Shown piece by piece: positions 7,778 through 14,668 of a stretch of 42,030 nt of DNA. The first letter of the stretch is position 1, and each line of letters begins with the position of its first letter. The stretch comes from Candidatus Pacearchaeota archaeon CG06_land_8_20_14_3_00_35_12 (lineage in GTDB: Archaea > Nanobdellota > Nanobdellia > Pacearchaeales > PEVX01). A program made the position numbers and the translations under genes. The stretch is from the NCBI GenBank assembly GCA_002780285.1, contig PEVX01000025.1, positions 1 to 42,030 of the forward strand, written 5' to 3'. Below the pieces are notes generated by a model, which was given only the letters and a program-made list of their open reading frames with translations, had not been told where the DNA came from and did no database searches.

Positions 7778-9309
7778 TTTCTTTTTTTCTTTAAATAGTC
7801 TTTTATTGCTGCCCGCAGGGCATCCTGCGCAAGATGACTGCAGTGCTCTTTTATTGGAGGAAGCTTTCCAAGGGCTTTTGAAACATCTTTGCTCTGGACT
7901 TTCATGGCTTCCTGCAAAGTTTTTCCTTTTGCGAGGTCTGTTATCATGCTTGAGGTTGCAACCGCCGCTACACAGCCAAATGTCTTGAACTTGATGTCTT
8001 TGATAATTTCATGGCCTTTTTTGTTCTTTGCGACTTTGATATAAACCCACATCACATCTCCGCAATTATGAAGGCAAAATGCCTCTGAAACAAAAGAATG
8101 TGAGCTGTTCACTTCAAGATTGTTTACTTTTCCCTGATAAGCAATAATTTCTTTATTTGTAATTGGAGTATAAAGATAATTTTCATCAAACCATGATTTA
8201 ATAGCTTCATGGGATTTTGGAGAATATATTGTTCCTAATATATCGCATAGTCTTGTTAGCGAATCTCTTTGTCCAATATATATTCTATGGGCTTTTTTAT
8301 GCTTAACCCCCCTAATTTTTCTTGCTTTATCTTCATAAATTGAAGGAACAATTTTCTGTCTTAACAGAAGAATTTTAATTTGCTGAGCTAGTTGATAAGA
8401 AATAGTGGCATAGCCCGCTCTTGGACTGTTCCTTTTTAAATTAATGTATCCATCTCCTTTCCATAAGCCAAAAATCAATGATTTTTGTTTTTCTTTTGGG
8501 AGACTCATAATAAAATCTGGAATTTTTTTATATTCTGCGCCATTCCCAAATAACTTCTTAAACCATCTTGCTATTTTGGTACTATATAAAAAAACTTGCG
8601 CTGTTTTCACTTTTGAATTTTCTTTAAGCTTAACATCTATGCCAAATAAATTTTTACATATTTGTTTAATATCTTCAATAATATCTTTTTCTTCAATATT
8701 TAATGTAAATGAAATATAGGTTTTGCATGGTTTATCTTGAATATTCCCTTCTGAGAGGAAGTACCCAAATAGTTTCAACAAATCAGAATTAAGAGAAACT
8801 TTATTTGGAATTTCATTGCTTTTAAAATCATATTTTGGCTTTGGAATATTGATATTTAAAAATTCAATGTCTTTTTCTTTTTTTAAAATTGGATACAAAA
8901 TTATATCCCCTTTCTTTAAGTCTTCTGCATGATACCAAGAAGGAATAACCTTTCTTTTCCCATAATTTCTTAGATACTTATCTCCTTTTGGCATGTGCAT
9001 AGCATAAATTAGATGTTCTGGAGTCAAATTTATTTTTCCGAGATTATTTTTCAGCATTAGAATATCTCCCTTATATCCTCTAGATGAAATCTTTATGATC
9101 TCTTCATAATTTCCAGTATGGGTTAGAACTCTTTCTTTTTCTTTTATTTTAGATATCTCTACATTATCAGAATTCTTATGGATTTTTTCTTGTGGTAACA
9201 GACAGATAGGATTTCCGACTTTCCCTACTCCATCAGCATTTTTTATTTCGCCGATATTGTGGGGATGCAGAAAAGTTTTCATGACTTTTTTGCTGTATTC
9301 AAATGCCAT
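7774..9309 (-). CDS. iscU: IscU Fe-S scaffold interrupted by an intein
   Basis: The 511-residue precursor encodes a 131-residue IscU after removal of a 380-residue intein. The N-extein (1-35) ends GKVGNPI. The C-extein (416-511) begins CGDVMWVY. All three cluster-ligating cysteines of IscU are present: C416 in CGD, C446 in KTFGCVAAV and C490 in IKEHCSHL, together with the Asp of CGD and an LPPIK motif like the chaperone-binding LPPVK. Mature IscU takes sulfur from the desulfurase encoded four genes upstream and builds [2Fe-2S] or [4Fe-4S] clusters. The gene starts three bases after the DUF1858 gene. The intein separates the Cys from NPxCGD, so an unspliced protein cannot be active. Confidence 0.95.
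   Translation of the reverse strand: MAFEYSKKVMKTFLHPHNIGEIKNADGVGKVGNPICLLPQEKIHKNSDNVEISKIKEKERVLTHTGNYEEIIKISSRGYKGDILMLKNNLGKINLTPEHLIYAMHMPKGDKYLRNYGKRKVIPSWYHAEDLKKGDIILYPILKKEKDIEFLNINIPKPKYDFKSNEIPNKVSLNSDLLKLFGYFLSEGNIQDKPCKTYISFTLNIEEKDIIEDIKQICKNLFGIDVKLKENSKVKTAQVFLYSTKIARWFKKLFGNGAEYKKIPDFIMSLPKEKQKSLIFGLWKGDGYINLKRNSPRAGYATISYQLAQQIKILLLRQKIVPSIYEDKARKIRGVKHKKAHRIYIGQRDSLTRLCDILGTIYSPKSHEAIKSWFDENYLYTPITNKEIIAYQGKVNNLEVNSSHSFVSEAFCLHNCGDVMWVYIKVAKNKKGHEIIKDIKFKTFGCVAAVATSSMITDLAKGKTLQEAMKVQSKDVSKALGKLPPIKEHCSHLAQDALRAAIKDYLKKKRK
8065..9204 (-). mobile_element. Intein with LAGLIDADG homing endonuclease in iscU
   Basis: Intein residues 36-415 of the precursor start with Cys (CLLPQEKI) and end with His-Asn before Cys+1 (FCLHN|CGD), as in class 1 inteins. 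Block B is TPEH at 96-99. Block F is NNLEVNSSHSFVSEAF. Two LAGLIDADG-type helices are visible: LKLFGYFLSEGNI at 179-190 and FGLWKGDGYI at about 280-289. Both keep an acidic residue, so the endonuclease could be active. An extra Cys (C412) lies three residues before the terminal Asn. The insertion point is the codon of the first scaffold cysteine, a highly conserved site, as expected for a homing element. Confidence 0.95.
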
Positions 9310-9312
9310 TTT

Positions 9313-9561
9313 TTATTTCGCCGCCCTGTTTAATTCTTCAAGCATTTTTTTGAGATTAATTCCATGCGCTTGCGCGCCTTGGCTGATTGTTTCATTTATT
9401 GCCATCGGGCATCCGATGCAGGACATGCCGTGATTCATGAAAACCTTAATTGTCTTTGGCCATCTGCTGATGACTTCTGCGATTGCCATTGACGGCTTGA
9501 TTTTTACTTTTATGACTTGTTTCTTTGCCGCTTTTTTTGCTCTTTTCATTTTCTTTACCAT
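9313..9561 (-). CDS. DUF1858 redox-disulfide domain protein
   Basis: This 82-residue protein has a Lys-rich N-terminus (1-20) and a DUF1858 domain with AIAEVISRWPKTIKVFMNHG followed by SCIGCPM. The CxxC pair is the feature for which the family is called hybrid-cluster-associated redox disulfide domain. It is likely a small thiol-disulfide carrier. It lies four bases after the CODH fusion gene and three before iscU. I infer that it exchanges electrons with the reductase domain of the fusion protein. Confidence 0.85.
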   Translation of the reverse strand: MVKKMKRAKKAAKKQVIKVKIKPSMAIAEVISRWPKTIKVFMNHGMSCIGCPMAINETISQGAQAHGINLKKMLEELNRAAK

Positions 9562-9565
9562 TTCA

Positions 9566-11764
9566 TTAAATTTTTAATTCTTTTCTTTTATTTTCAATAT
9601 GTTCTATAATGGCTTTGGCTGCTTCTTTCGGACTTTCTCCATTAAGCACCTTGCCGCCAGTGATTTTTTCAAGATCTTTTGTGAGGACTTTTGTAACCCA
9701 AGGTGCGCCTGCAATCCATAATGGTGGATTTATGTGGACAGCAATGCCATGCGCTAATGCATTAGTGCCTATAGAAACTGCTTTTTCTGTCACAAGTTCA
9801 GGAGCACTTGCCGCTATTGGAAGTTTGCTTATTGGAATTTTTGTATAATTTGAAATTTCACTAACAAGGTTGATTATTCTGCTGTTGTCTACGCAAGAAC
9901 CCATATGCAGTACTGGAGGTAATGAAGGCAAATCATTTGCTTTGCCTATTGCTTCAAGAACTGCTTTCAATTTGTTTCCGCAATATTTTACTGCTTCTGG
10001 TTTCATAAGCCCTTCTTGAGCAGATGCATGCGCTATGCAGCCAGTTGTTACAACGAGAATATTTTCTTTCAAAAGTTCCTTGATTAAAGTTTCCGCAAAT
10101 TTTTTTCCTCTTAATTTTGGATTTCTGCAGCCAATTATTGCAACTATGCCCTTTATATTTCCTGATTTAATATTATCAACAAGAGGATTTAGGGGCTCTT
10201 TTTTATTTAACTTGCCTAATGCTTCTATTATTTGTTCAACGCTAAAACCGCTATAAAGCTCTGTTTTCTCCTTTGGAATCAGTACTTTTGCTTTGTTTCT
10301 GTTTTTGAAATTATCTATGGCAATTTTAACAATTTTTTCCGCGATTTTGTCTGCATCTTCAATCTTGAAAGGAATATGCAATGCTCCTGGCATTTTCGCA
10401 ATCATCGTTGTGATAAGTTTTGTATGATAGCAGCTTGCAACTGCTGCAAGAGAAGGATAAATGCATTGAGCATCAACAATCATTGCTTCGACAGCTCCTG
10501 TGACAAGAACAAGCTCTGACTGGACTGTATGAGCAGTTAGCGCAATTCCATGCCGCTCAGTTAATTCATTTCCTGTACAGCAAACTCCCACTATATTAAT
10601 TCCCTTTGCGCCCTGTTTCAAAGCTTCTTTTTCAAGCTTCTTGCTCCATTCTAGAATTTTTTCGCTGAGCAAAGGAATATGGCCGTGCATAGCAATATTA
10701 ACAAAATCAGTTTTAAGCGTGCCGAGATTGGCTTCTGCTTTAATCAAATGAGGAGTACCAAATAAAATATCCTGCATGTCTGTTGCCATTCTTAATCCTG
10801 CATAGCCATCGACAAGGCCTAGCTTAAGGCATTGTAATAGCAAGGACCTAGGATCAGTGTCATTGCCCATTGTTGTTGCATGCATACTTCTAGTAGTTTC
10901 AATGTCTGCATTTTCAGGTAAAATGTCAATTTTTTTCCATAATTCTTGCAGATAATTTGGAGCATTTATTTTCAGCCAGTTTAGGTAGCTTCCTTCACTC
11001 CTGTGAAAAACTCCGTGCTGTCGTCTAAAATCTTCAAATGCTTCAAGAGCAACATTAACTGCTGTTTCATTCAAGTTTTTTGATTTCTTACCAAGCTTTT
11101 TTTCAATTTGGTTTAATTTTTCTTTGTCTTTAACAGAATAGGCTTTTGTTTTTCCTTCTCCTACTTTTAAAAGGGTAAGTGCATTTTCTCTTGCATGCTC
11201 AACATGGCAGCAAGCTCCTGCGCTTATCGTTCTTAGTAAATTGCGCGCTGCAATAACATCAGCTGTTGCGCCGCAAACTCCTGTCGCTGCTCTGGGAGTT
11301 ATTCTACAAGGACCCATATTGCAGTTTTTGCAGCAAATTCCGCTATATCCAAAAAAGCATTGCGGACGTTGCGCTTCAAAACGATCAAGAACAAAACTTG
11401 CATTATCTTTTTTTGCTTTAGCAGCAAGTGATTTATTGACCCAGCTTTCAAGCTCTTTGGTTTTCACAGCTCCGAATTTTTTTTCGTAATCTTTATCAAA
11501 GAAAAGGTTGCATAAACAATGACCCTGGTCTTTAATCTCTTGCTTATGATAGATGCAAGGGCATACTATGATTCTGTCTTCTTCAAAATTGCCTGTCACA
11601 ATACGGCAAGGGCAGAAACGGAAGCCATATTTATCCTCGTTCTTTTTCAGACCTTTGATAACATAACTCAGCTGCTTTTTATTTTTATTAAGTGCAAAAC
11701 CAGCTTTTTTTGCATATTCTTTTGAAAATTTATAAATTTCTTGCTCTTTCATTTTCTTTTTCAT
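9566..11764 (-). CDS. cooS: Ferredoxin:thioredoxin reductase-CO dehydrogenase fusion
   Basis: This 732-residue protein joins two modules. Residues about 7-95 match the ferredoxin:thioredoxin reductase catalytic chain, with all six cysteines in CPCR (51/53), CPC (68/70) and CLC (83/85). Residues about 115-732 are an anaerobic Ni-Fe CO dehydrogenase, which interconverts CO and CO2. D- and B-cluster cysteines are C136, C144, C145, C148, C153 and C164. C-cluster ligands are the HGH at 360-362, C395/C396, C434, C546, C576 and C624. The catalytic Lys661 is in TEKAV. The third histidine of the usual proton-relay series appears replaced (HVEHARE). The start overlaps the iscS stop by ATGA. There is no adjacent acetyl-CoA synthase, CooC or CooF. 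I infer electron flow from the CODH clusters to a disulfide or persulfide. Confidence 0.92.
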   Translation of the reverse strand: MKKKMKEQEIYKFSKEYAKKAGFALNKNKKQLSYVIKGLKKNEDKYGFRFCPCRIVTGNFEEDRIIVCPCIYHKQEIKDQGHCLCNLFFDKDYEKKFGAVKTKELESWVNKSLAAKAKKDNASFVLDRFEAQRPQCFFGYSGICCKNCNMGPCRITPRAATGVCGATADVIAARNLLRTISAGACCHVEHARENALTLLKVGEGKTKAYSVKDKEKLNQIEKKLGKKSKNLNETAVNVALEAFEDFRRQHGVFHRSEGSYLNWLKINAPNYLQELWKKIDILPENADIETTRSMHATTMGNDTDPRSLLLQCLKLGLVDGYAGLRMATDMQDILFGTPHLIKAEANLGTLKTDFVNIAMHGHIPLLSEKILEWSKKLEKEALKQGAKGINIVGVCCTGNELTERHGIALTAHTVQSELVLVTGAVEAMIVDAQCIYPSLAAVASCYHTKLITTMIAKMPGALHIPFKIEDADKIAEKIVKIAIDNFKNRNKAKVLIPKEKTELYSGFSVEQIIEALGKLNKKEPLNPLVDNIKSGNIKGIVAIIGCRNPKLRGKKFAETLIKELLKENILVVTTGCIAHASAQEGLMKPEAVKYCGNKLKAVLEAIGKANDLPSLPPVLHMGSCVDNSRIINLVSEISNYTKIPISKLPIAASAPELVTEKAVSIGTNALAHGIAVHINPPLWIAGAPWVTKVLTKDLEKITGGKVLNGESPKEAAKAIIEHIENKRKELKI

Positions 11765-12909
11765 TTTAATGGGCTGATTTTTCTTAGATTTGCGACTACT
11801 TCAGGAATTTTTTTCAGAACATAATTGATTTGTTCAGGAGTATTTTCCCTGCCTAATGTGAGTCGGAGCGAACTGTGAGCGATTTCTGCTGAAAGCCCGC
11901 AGGCTGTGAGAACATGAGAAGGTTTCAGCGATTTTGTTGTGCAGGCGCTTCCTGTTGATGCGCCGATTCCTGCCATGTCCAAAAGAACGACCAAGGACTC
12001 CCCTTCAATTCCTGAAAAAGAAAAATGAACATTATTTGCAAGCCTCTGAGTTGGATGGCCGTTTAATTTTGCATTTTCAATCTTTGAAATTCCTTCAATG
12101 AGCTTTTTTTGGAGTTTTTTTAAATGCAGATTGTCAAACAGCATGCGCTTTTTTGCAAGCTCGACTGCTTTTGCAAATCCGACGATGCCTGCAACATTTT
12201 CAGTTCCGCTTCTTATTCCTTGTTCATGGCCTCCACCATGCGCTACCGGAGTTAACTTGATTCCTTTTCTTATATATAGGAAACCAACTCCTTTTGGTCC
12301 GTAAATTTTATGGGCAGATGTTGACAAGAGGTCAATATTCATCTTCTTGACATTGATTGGAACTTTCCCGAAGGACTGGACAGCATCTGTGTGGAATAAG
12401 ATATTGTGTTTCTTGCATATTTTTCCAATTTCTGCAATTGGCTCTATTGTTCCAATCTCATTGTTTGCATGCATTATTGAAACAAGAATTGTTTTTTCTG
12501 TGATTGCTTTTTCAACATCTTTTGGATTTACCATTCCGTACTGGTCAACATCCAGATATGTTACTTTATAGCCTTGTTTTTCAAGCCATTCGCACGGCTC
12601 TGTGATTGCATGATGCTCAATCTTGCTTGTGATAATATGAGAGCCACGAGGACTGGAAAAGGCTAAGCCTTTTATTGTAAGATTGTTTGATTCTGTTCCG
12701 CCAGATGTGAAAATAATTTCTTCTTCCTTTGCTCCGATAAATTTTGCAATCTTTGCTCTGGCGATGTCTAAAGCCATTTTTGCTTCTCTGCCCCAAAGAT
12801 GCAATGAAGATGCATTTCCAAATTTTTCGCTGAAATATGGCTGCATTGCCTTTGCGACTTCCTTGTCTACAGGTGTTGTTGCAGCATTGTCCATATAAAT
12901 TTTTTCCAT
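11761..12909 (-). CDS. iscS: Cysteine desulfurase (IscS/NifS family)
   Basis: This 382-residue PLP enzyme converts cysteine to alanine and a protein persulfide and supplies sulfur to IscU. The PLP lysine is K201 in SAHKIYGPKG. The persulfide cysteine is C323 in STGSACTTKSLKPSHV. MDNAATTPV at the N-terminus and the HHAITEP and HTDAVQS segments are typical. I chose the ATG at 12909, seven bases after the upstream stop. A GTG at 12933 would add eight atypical residues and overlap the ArsR gene. The gene is the second of the six-gene operon and overlaps the CODH fusion gene by ATGA. Confidence 0.95.
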   Translation of the reverse strand: MEKIYMDNAATTPVDKEVAKAMQPYFSEKFGNASSLHLWGREAKMALDIARAKIAKFIGAKEEEIIFTSGGTESNNLTIKGLAFSSPRGSHIITSKIEHHAITEPCEWLEKQGYKVTYLDVDQYGMVNPKDVEKAITEKTILVSIMHANNEIGTIEPIAEIGKICKKHNILFHTDAVQSFGKVPINVKKMNIDLLSTSAHKIYGPKGVGFLYIRKGIKLTPVAHGGGHEQGIRSGTENVAGIVGFAKAVELAKKRMLFDNLHLKKLQKKLIEGISKIENAKLNGHPTQRLANNVHFSFSGIEGESLVVLLDMAGIGASTGSACTTKSLKPSHVLTACGLSAEIAHSSLRLTLGRENTPEQINYVLKKIPEVVANLRKISPLK

Positions 12910-12916
12910 TTTTGTT

Positions 12917-13213
12917 TTATTTGCAATATGCACAGCATTTGCAGCATTGCTTGCTGTGCTTTTCTATAAGTTTTAAAATTGGCAGTATGGTTGGATTTAA
13001 GCTGTATATTCTGTTCTTGCCTTTTTTCTTAACATTGACAATAAAACATCCAGCGAGTTCTTTAAGTGAATGAGAAACTTTGCTTTGCTCTGTTTTAAGC
13101 TCTTTGCATAATGCATTAACAGTTTTTTCCTTTTTGTTTAATGAAGAGATAATAGCAATTCTTAACGGGTTTGCCAATTTTCTGAAAAACGGATAATATG
13201 TAGAATATTTCAT
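12917..13213 (-). CDS. ArsR-type regulator with Cys-rich C-terminus
   Basis: This 98-residue winged-helix protein resembles the ArsR/SmtB group. Helix-turn-helix elements are KLANPLRIAIISSLNKKEKT, then LCKELKTEQSKVSHSLKELA, then the wing VNVKKKGKNRIYSLN. The C-terminus ends in CCKCCAYCK, five cysteines in eight residues, which could bind a soft metal or an Fe-S cluster. It is the first gene of the operon. Its ATG lies within an inverted repeat next to the TATA box, so autorepression is likely. The ligand cannot be read from the sequence. Confidence 0.87.
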   Translation of the reverse strand: MKYSTYYPFFRKLANPLRIAIISSLNKKEKTVNALCKELKTEQSKVSHSLKELAGCFIVNVKKKGKNRIYSLNPTILPILKLIEKHSKQCCKCCAYCK

Positions 13214-13232
13214 ATGAAAATTTATTCATATG
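13211..13232. promoter_or_regulatory. Inverted repeat operator overlapping the ArsR start
   Basis: CATATGAA at 13211-13218 and TTCATATG at 13225-13232 form perfect 8-bp arms with a 6-bp spacer. The element fills the space from the TATA box to the start codon. Its left arm contains the ATG of the ArsR gene. A bound dimer would block initiation. Confidence 0.7.
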
Positions 13233-13242
13233 TATTTATAAA
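13233..13242 (-). promoter_or_regulatory. TATA box of the arsR-iscS-CODH operon
   Basis: On the minus strand the sequence reads TTTATAAATA, centred 25 nt upstream of the ATG at 13213. This predicts a leaderless transcript for the six-gene operon. Confidence 0.7.
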
Positions 13243-13284
13243 TCTTTTCTATACTTTCAATTCTTTTTCTTTCTCTTTGAAATT

Positions 13285-13488
13285 TTACTTGGCTTTTTTG
13301 ATTGCAATTGCGCAGACAGGGCAGATTTTTACCGCTTCCTGAACGCATTTCAGGTCCTTCTCGTCAATTTCAGCTTTTATTGGATGGGATTTTCCGTCCT
13401 TCAGCTTGAAATTCTTCGGGCATGCTGAAACGCATGCTCCGCAGCCAATGCATTTTTTTGCATCAACAGAAACTTTGTATTTTGCCAT
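13285..13488 (-). CDS. Single-cluster [4Fe-4S] ferredoxin
   Basis: This 67-residue electron carrier has CIGCGACVSACP near the N-terminus and KCVQEAVKICP near the C-terminus. This pattern fits monocluster ferredoxins: the first three Cys and the Cys of ICP hold one [4Fe-4S] cluster, and the remaining two form a disulfide, as in the Thermotoga protein. It is two bases downstream of a small winged-helix-like gene and directly upstream of the CODH operon promoter, so it could be the electron partner of CODH or of Fe-S assembly (inference). Confidence 0.93.
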   Translation of the reverse strand: MAKYKVSVDAKKCIGCGACVSACPKNFKLKDGKSHPIKAEIDEKDLKCVQEAVKICPVCAIAIKKAK

Positions 13489-13490
13489 GT

Positions 13491-13748
13491 TTATTTCTCT
13501 TTAAATTTTTCTTGAACTCTTTTGTAAATCTCTCTGCCTTCTTTTGTTATTAAATAGAAATGATCTTCTGTTTTTTTCAGCAATCCTACATTTGTCAATA
13601 AATCTGCAAGAACAATATTTGTTTTATTGCAGTATCCTGCTCCCCCTTTGCGGGAAAGTTCAGAAGCAGATTTTAAGATGTCTGCGCAATTTTTGCCTAT
13701 TTCATTAAGTTTTTCATAACCAAAAATTACTTCTAATATTGTTTCCAT
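13491..13748 (-). CDS. Small winged-helix-like protein
   Basis: This 85-residue protein ends in a segment, VLADLLTNVGLLKKTEDHFYLITKEGREIY, that looks like the recognition helix and wing of archaeal winged-helix proteins. Two cysteines (C20 and C40) lie in the N-terminal half. It is cotranscribed with the ferredoxin gene. A role in redox-linked regulation is possible but unproven. Confidence 0.6.
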   Translation of the reverse strand: METILEVIFGYEKLNEIGKNCADILKSASELSRKGGAGYCNKTNIVLADLLTNVGLLKKTEDHFYLITKEGREIYKRVQEKFKEK

Positions 13749-13820
13749 TTTATTAATTTTAATATTTTATTATATCTTTAGGATTTTTAAAGTTTTTGAA
13801 TATATATCTGAGCAGAGAAA

Positions 13821-13830
13821 ATTATTTAAA
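13821..13830 (+). promoter_or_regulatory. TATA-like box for small CxxC protein gene
   Basis: ATTATTTAAA is centred 25 nt upstream of the ATG at 13852, the spacing of a leaderless archaeal gene. Confidence 0.5.
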
Positions 13831-13851
13831 TTGCCTTTGCATTAAAAAACT

Positions 13852-13989
13852 ATGCAAACAGATGCGTTACTAAAGAGAGGAATGGAAAAAAGAGCTAGAT
13901 TCTTGTATGCTCTTTATAGCCATGCTTCTATGCCCGTTATTGGTTGCGGCATCTGTGGCACTAAAAAAACTACATGGCTTACTGCTTAA
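13852..13989 (+). CDS. Small protein with one CxxC motif
   Basis: This 45-residue reading frame starts MQTDALLKRGMEKRAR and contains VIGCGICGTKKT, a CxxC knuckle of the rubredoxin or zinc-ribbon type. It has a well-placed TATA-like box and fills most of the gap before the next Cys-rich gene, so it is probably expressed. It could work as a dimer through shared metal binding. The family is not recognised. Confidence 0.5.
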   Translation: MQTDALLKRGMEKRARFLYALYSHASMPVIGCGICGTKKTTWLTA

Positions 13990-14017
13990 GATTTTGATTT
14001 TAATTTAATCTTAGGTT

Positions 14018-14428
14018 GTGGGTATGTTTTTCTTCAAAATGTTATCAAATTACTACCAAAGATATGCGATATGCATCGAATGTAGCGAGAGCATTTTCAA
14101 TCCTATCTGTCCTATATGCCTTGCTAATGAGATTGAAGCATGGCTGAAAGCCGGGAATTTGGCTGAAAAAGAGAAGAGAGTTTTGAGAAATGCCTTGAAG
14201 AAAGTACTAAATGCAAATCACGAGCTTGAAGGGGTGAGCAGCCGATGTATTATTTGTGGTGAACGTGATGATTACATGTGCCCATATTGCTTTACAGAGA
14301 AGATTCTTGATCTGCTGAAAGAGAAAGGAATTTCTAAAAAAAGCATAACCAAATTCTTTGAAATTTTCAACTTTGATTTTGAGAGAACAGGCTATGCCAG
14401 GGAGTTTGAAAATGAGCCTGAACAATAA
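14018..14428 (+). CDS. Double zinc-ribbon-like hypothetical protein
   Basis: This 136-residue protein has two CxxC...CxxC units: CIECSESIFNPICPICL near residues 19-35 and CIICGERDDYMCPYCF near 76-91. Each is followed by a helical stretch (ANEIEAWLKAG and TEKILDLLKEKG), which suggests an internal duplication of a zinc-binding helical module. The start shown is GTG. ATG codons at 14024 and 14039 are also possible. The stop lies within the next gene. Function unknown. Confidence 0.68.
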   Translation: MGMFFFKMLSNYYQRYAICIECSESIFNPICPICLANEIEAWLKAGNLAEKEKRVLRNALKKVLNANHELEGVSSRCIICGERDDYMCPYCFTEKILDLLKEKGISKKSITKFFEIFNFDFERTGYAREFENEPEQ

Positions 14429-14597
14429 ACTAGATATTGATTATGAAAAGCTTAGAAAGGAGTATAATATACATGAAAAAATAATAGAAGCCAAGAAAGA
14501 AGACAGAAACCTTGTGTTAAAGCTTGAAGAAAATAGCAGAGGATTGTATGAAATACGAATTTATGAGTTTTTTGACTGGGAGGTGAGCAACGTTTAA
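14412..14597 (+). CDS. Small hypothetical protein
   Basis: I do not recognise this 61-residue acidic protein (MSLNNKLDIDYEKLRK...). The ATG at 14412 was chosen because it lies just inside the end of the double zinc-ribbon gene, giving a 17-base overlap and probable coupled translation. An upstream in-frame ATG at 14358 would overlap by more than 70 bases. Confidence 0.5.
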   Translation: MSLNNKLDIDYEKLRKEYNIHEKIIEAKKEDRNLVLKLEENSRGLYEIRIYEFFDWEVSNV

Positions 14598-14668
14598 AGG
14601 TAAAATCGAAAGGTTTTTAAATATGTCATCACTCCAAAATTAATAATTTTAATTTTGTAGAAATTCAA

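Noticed and set aside
9566-11764. Reading the locus as part of a Wood-Ljungdahl or energy-conserving CO cluster
   Set aside because: No acetyl-CoA synthase, corrinoid protein, CooC, CooF or hydrogenase gene is within the window. The neighbours are Fe-S assembly genes.
12909-12933. GTG start for iscS adding MHIANKTK
   Set aside because: It overlaps the ArsR gene, and the added residues do not match the family. The ATG at 12909 fits the usual N-terminus.
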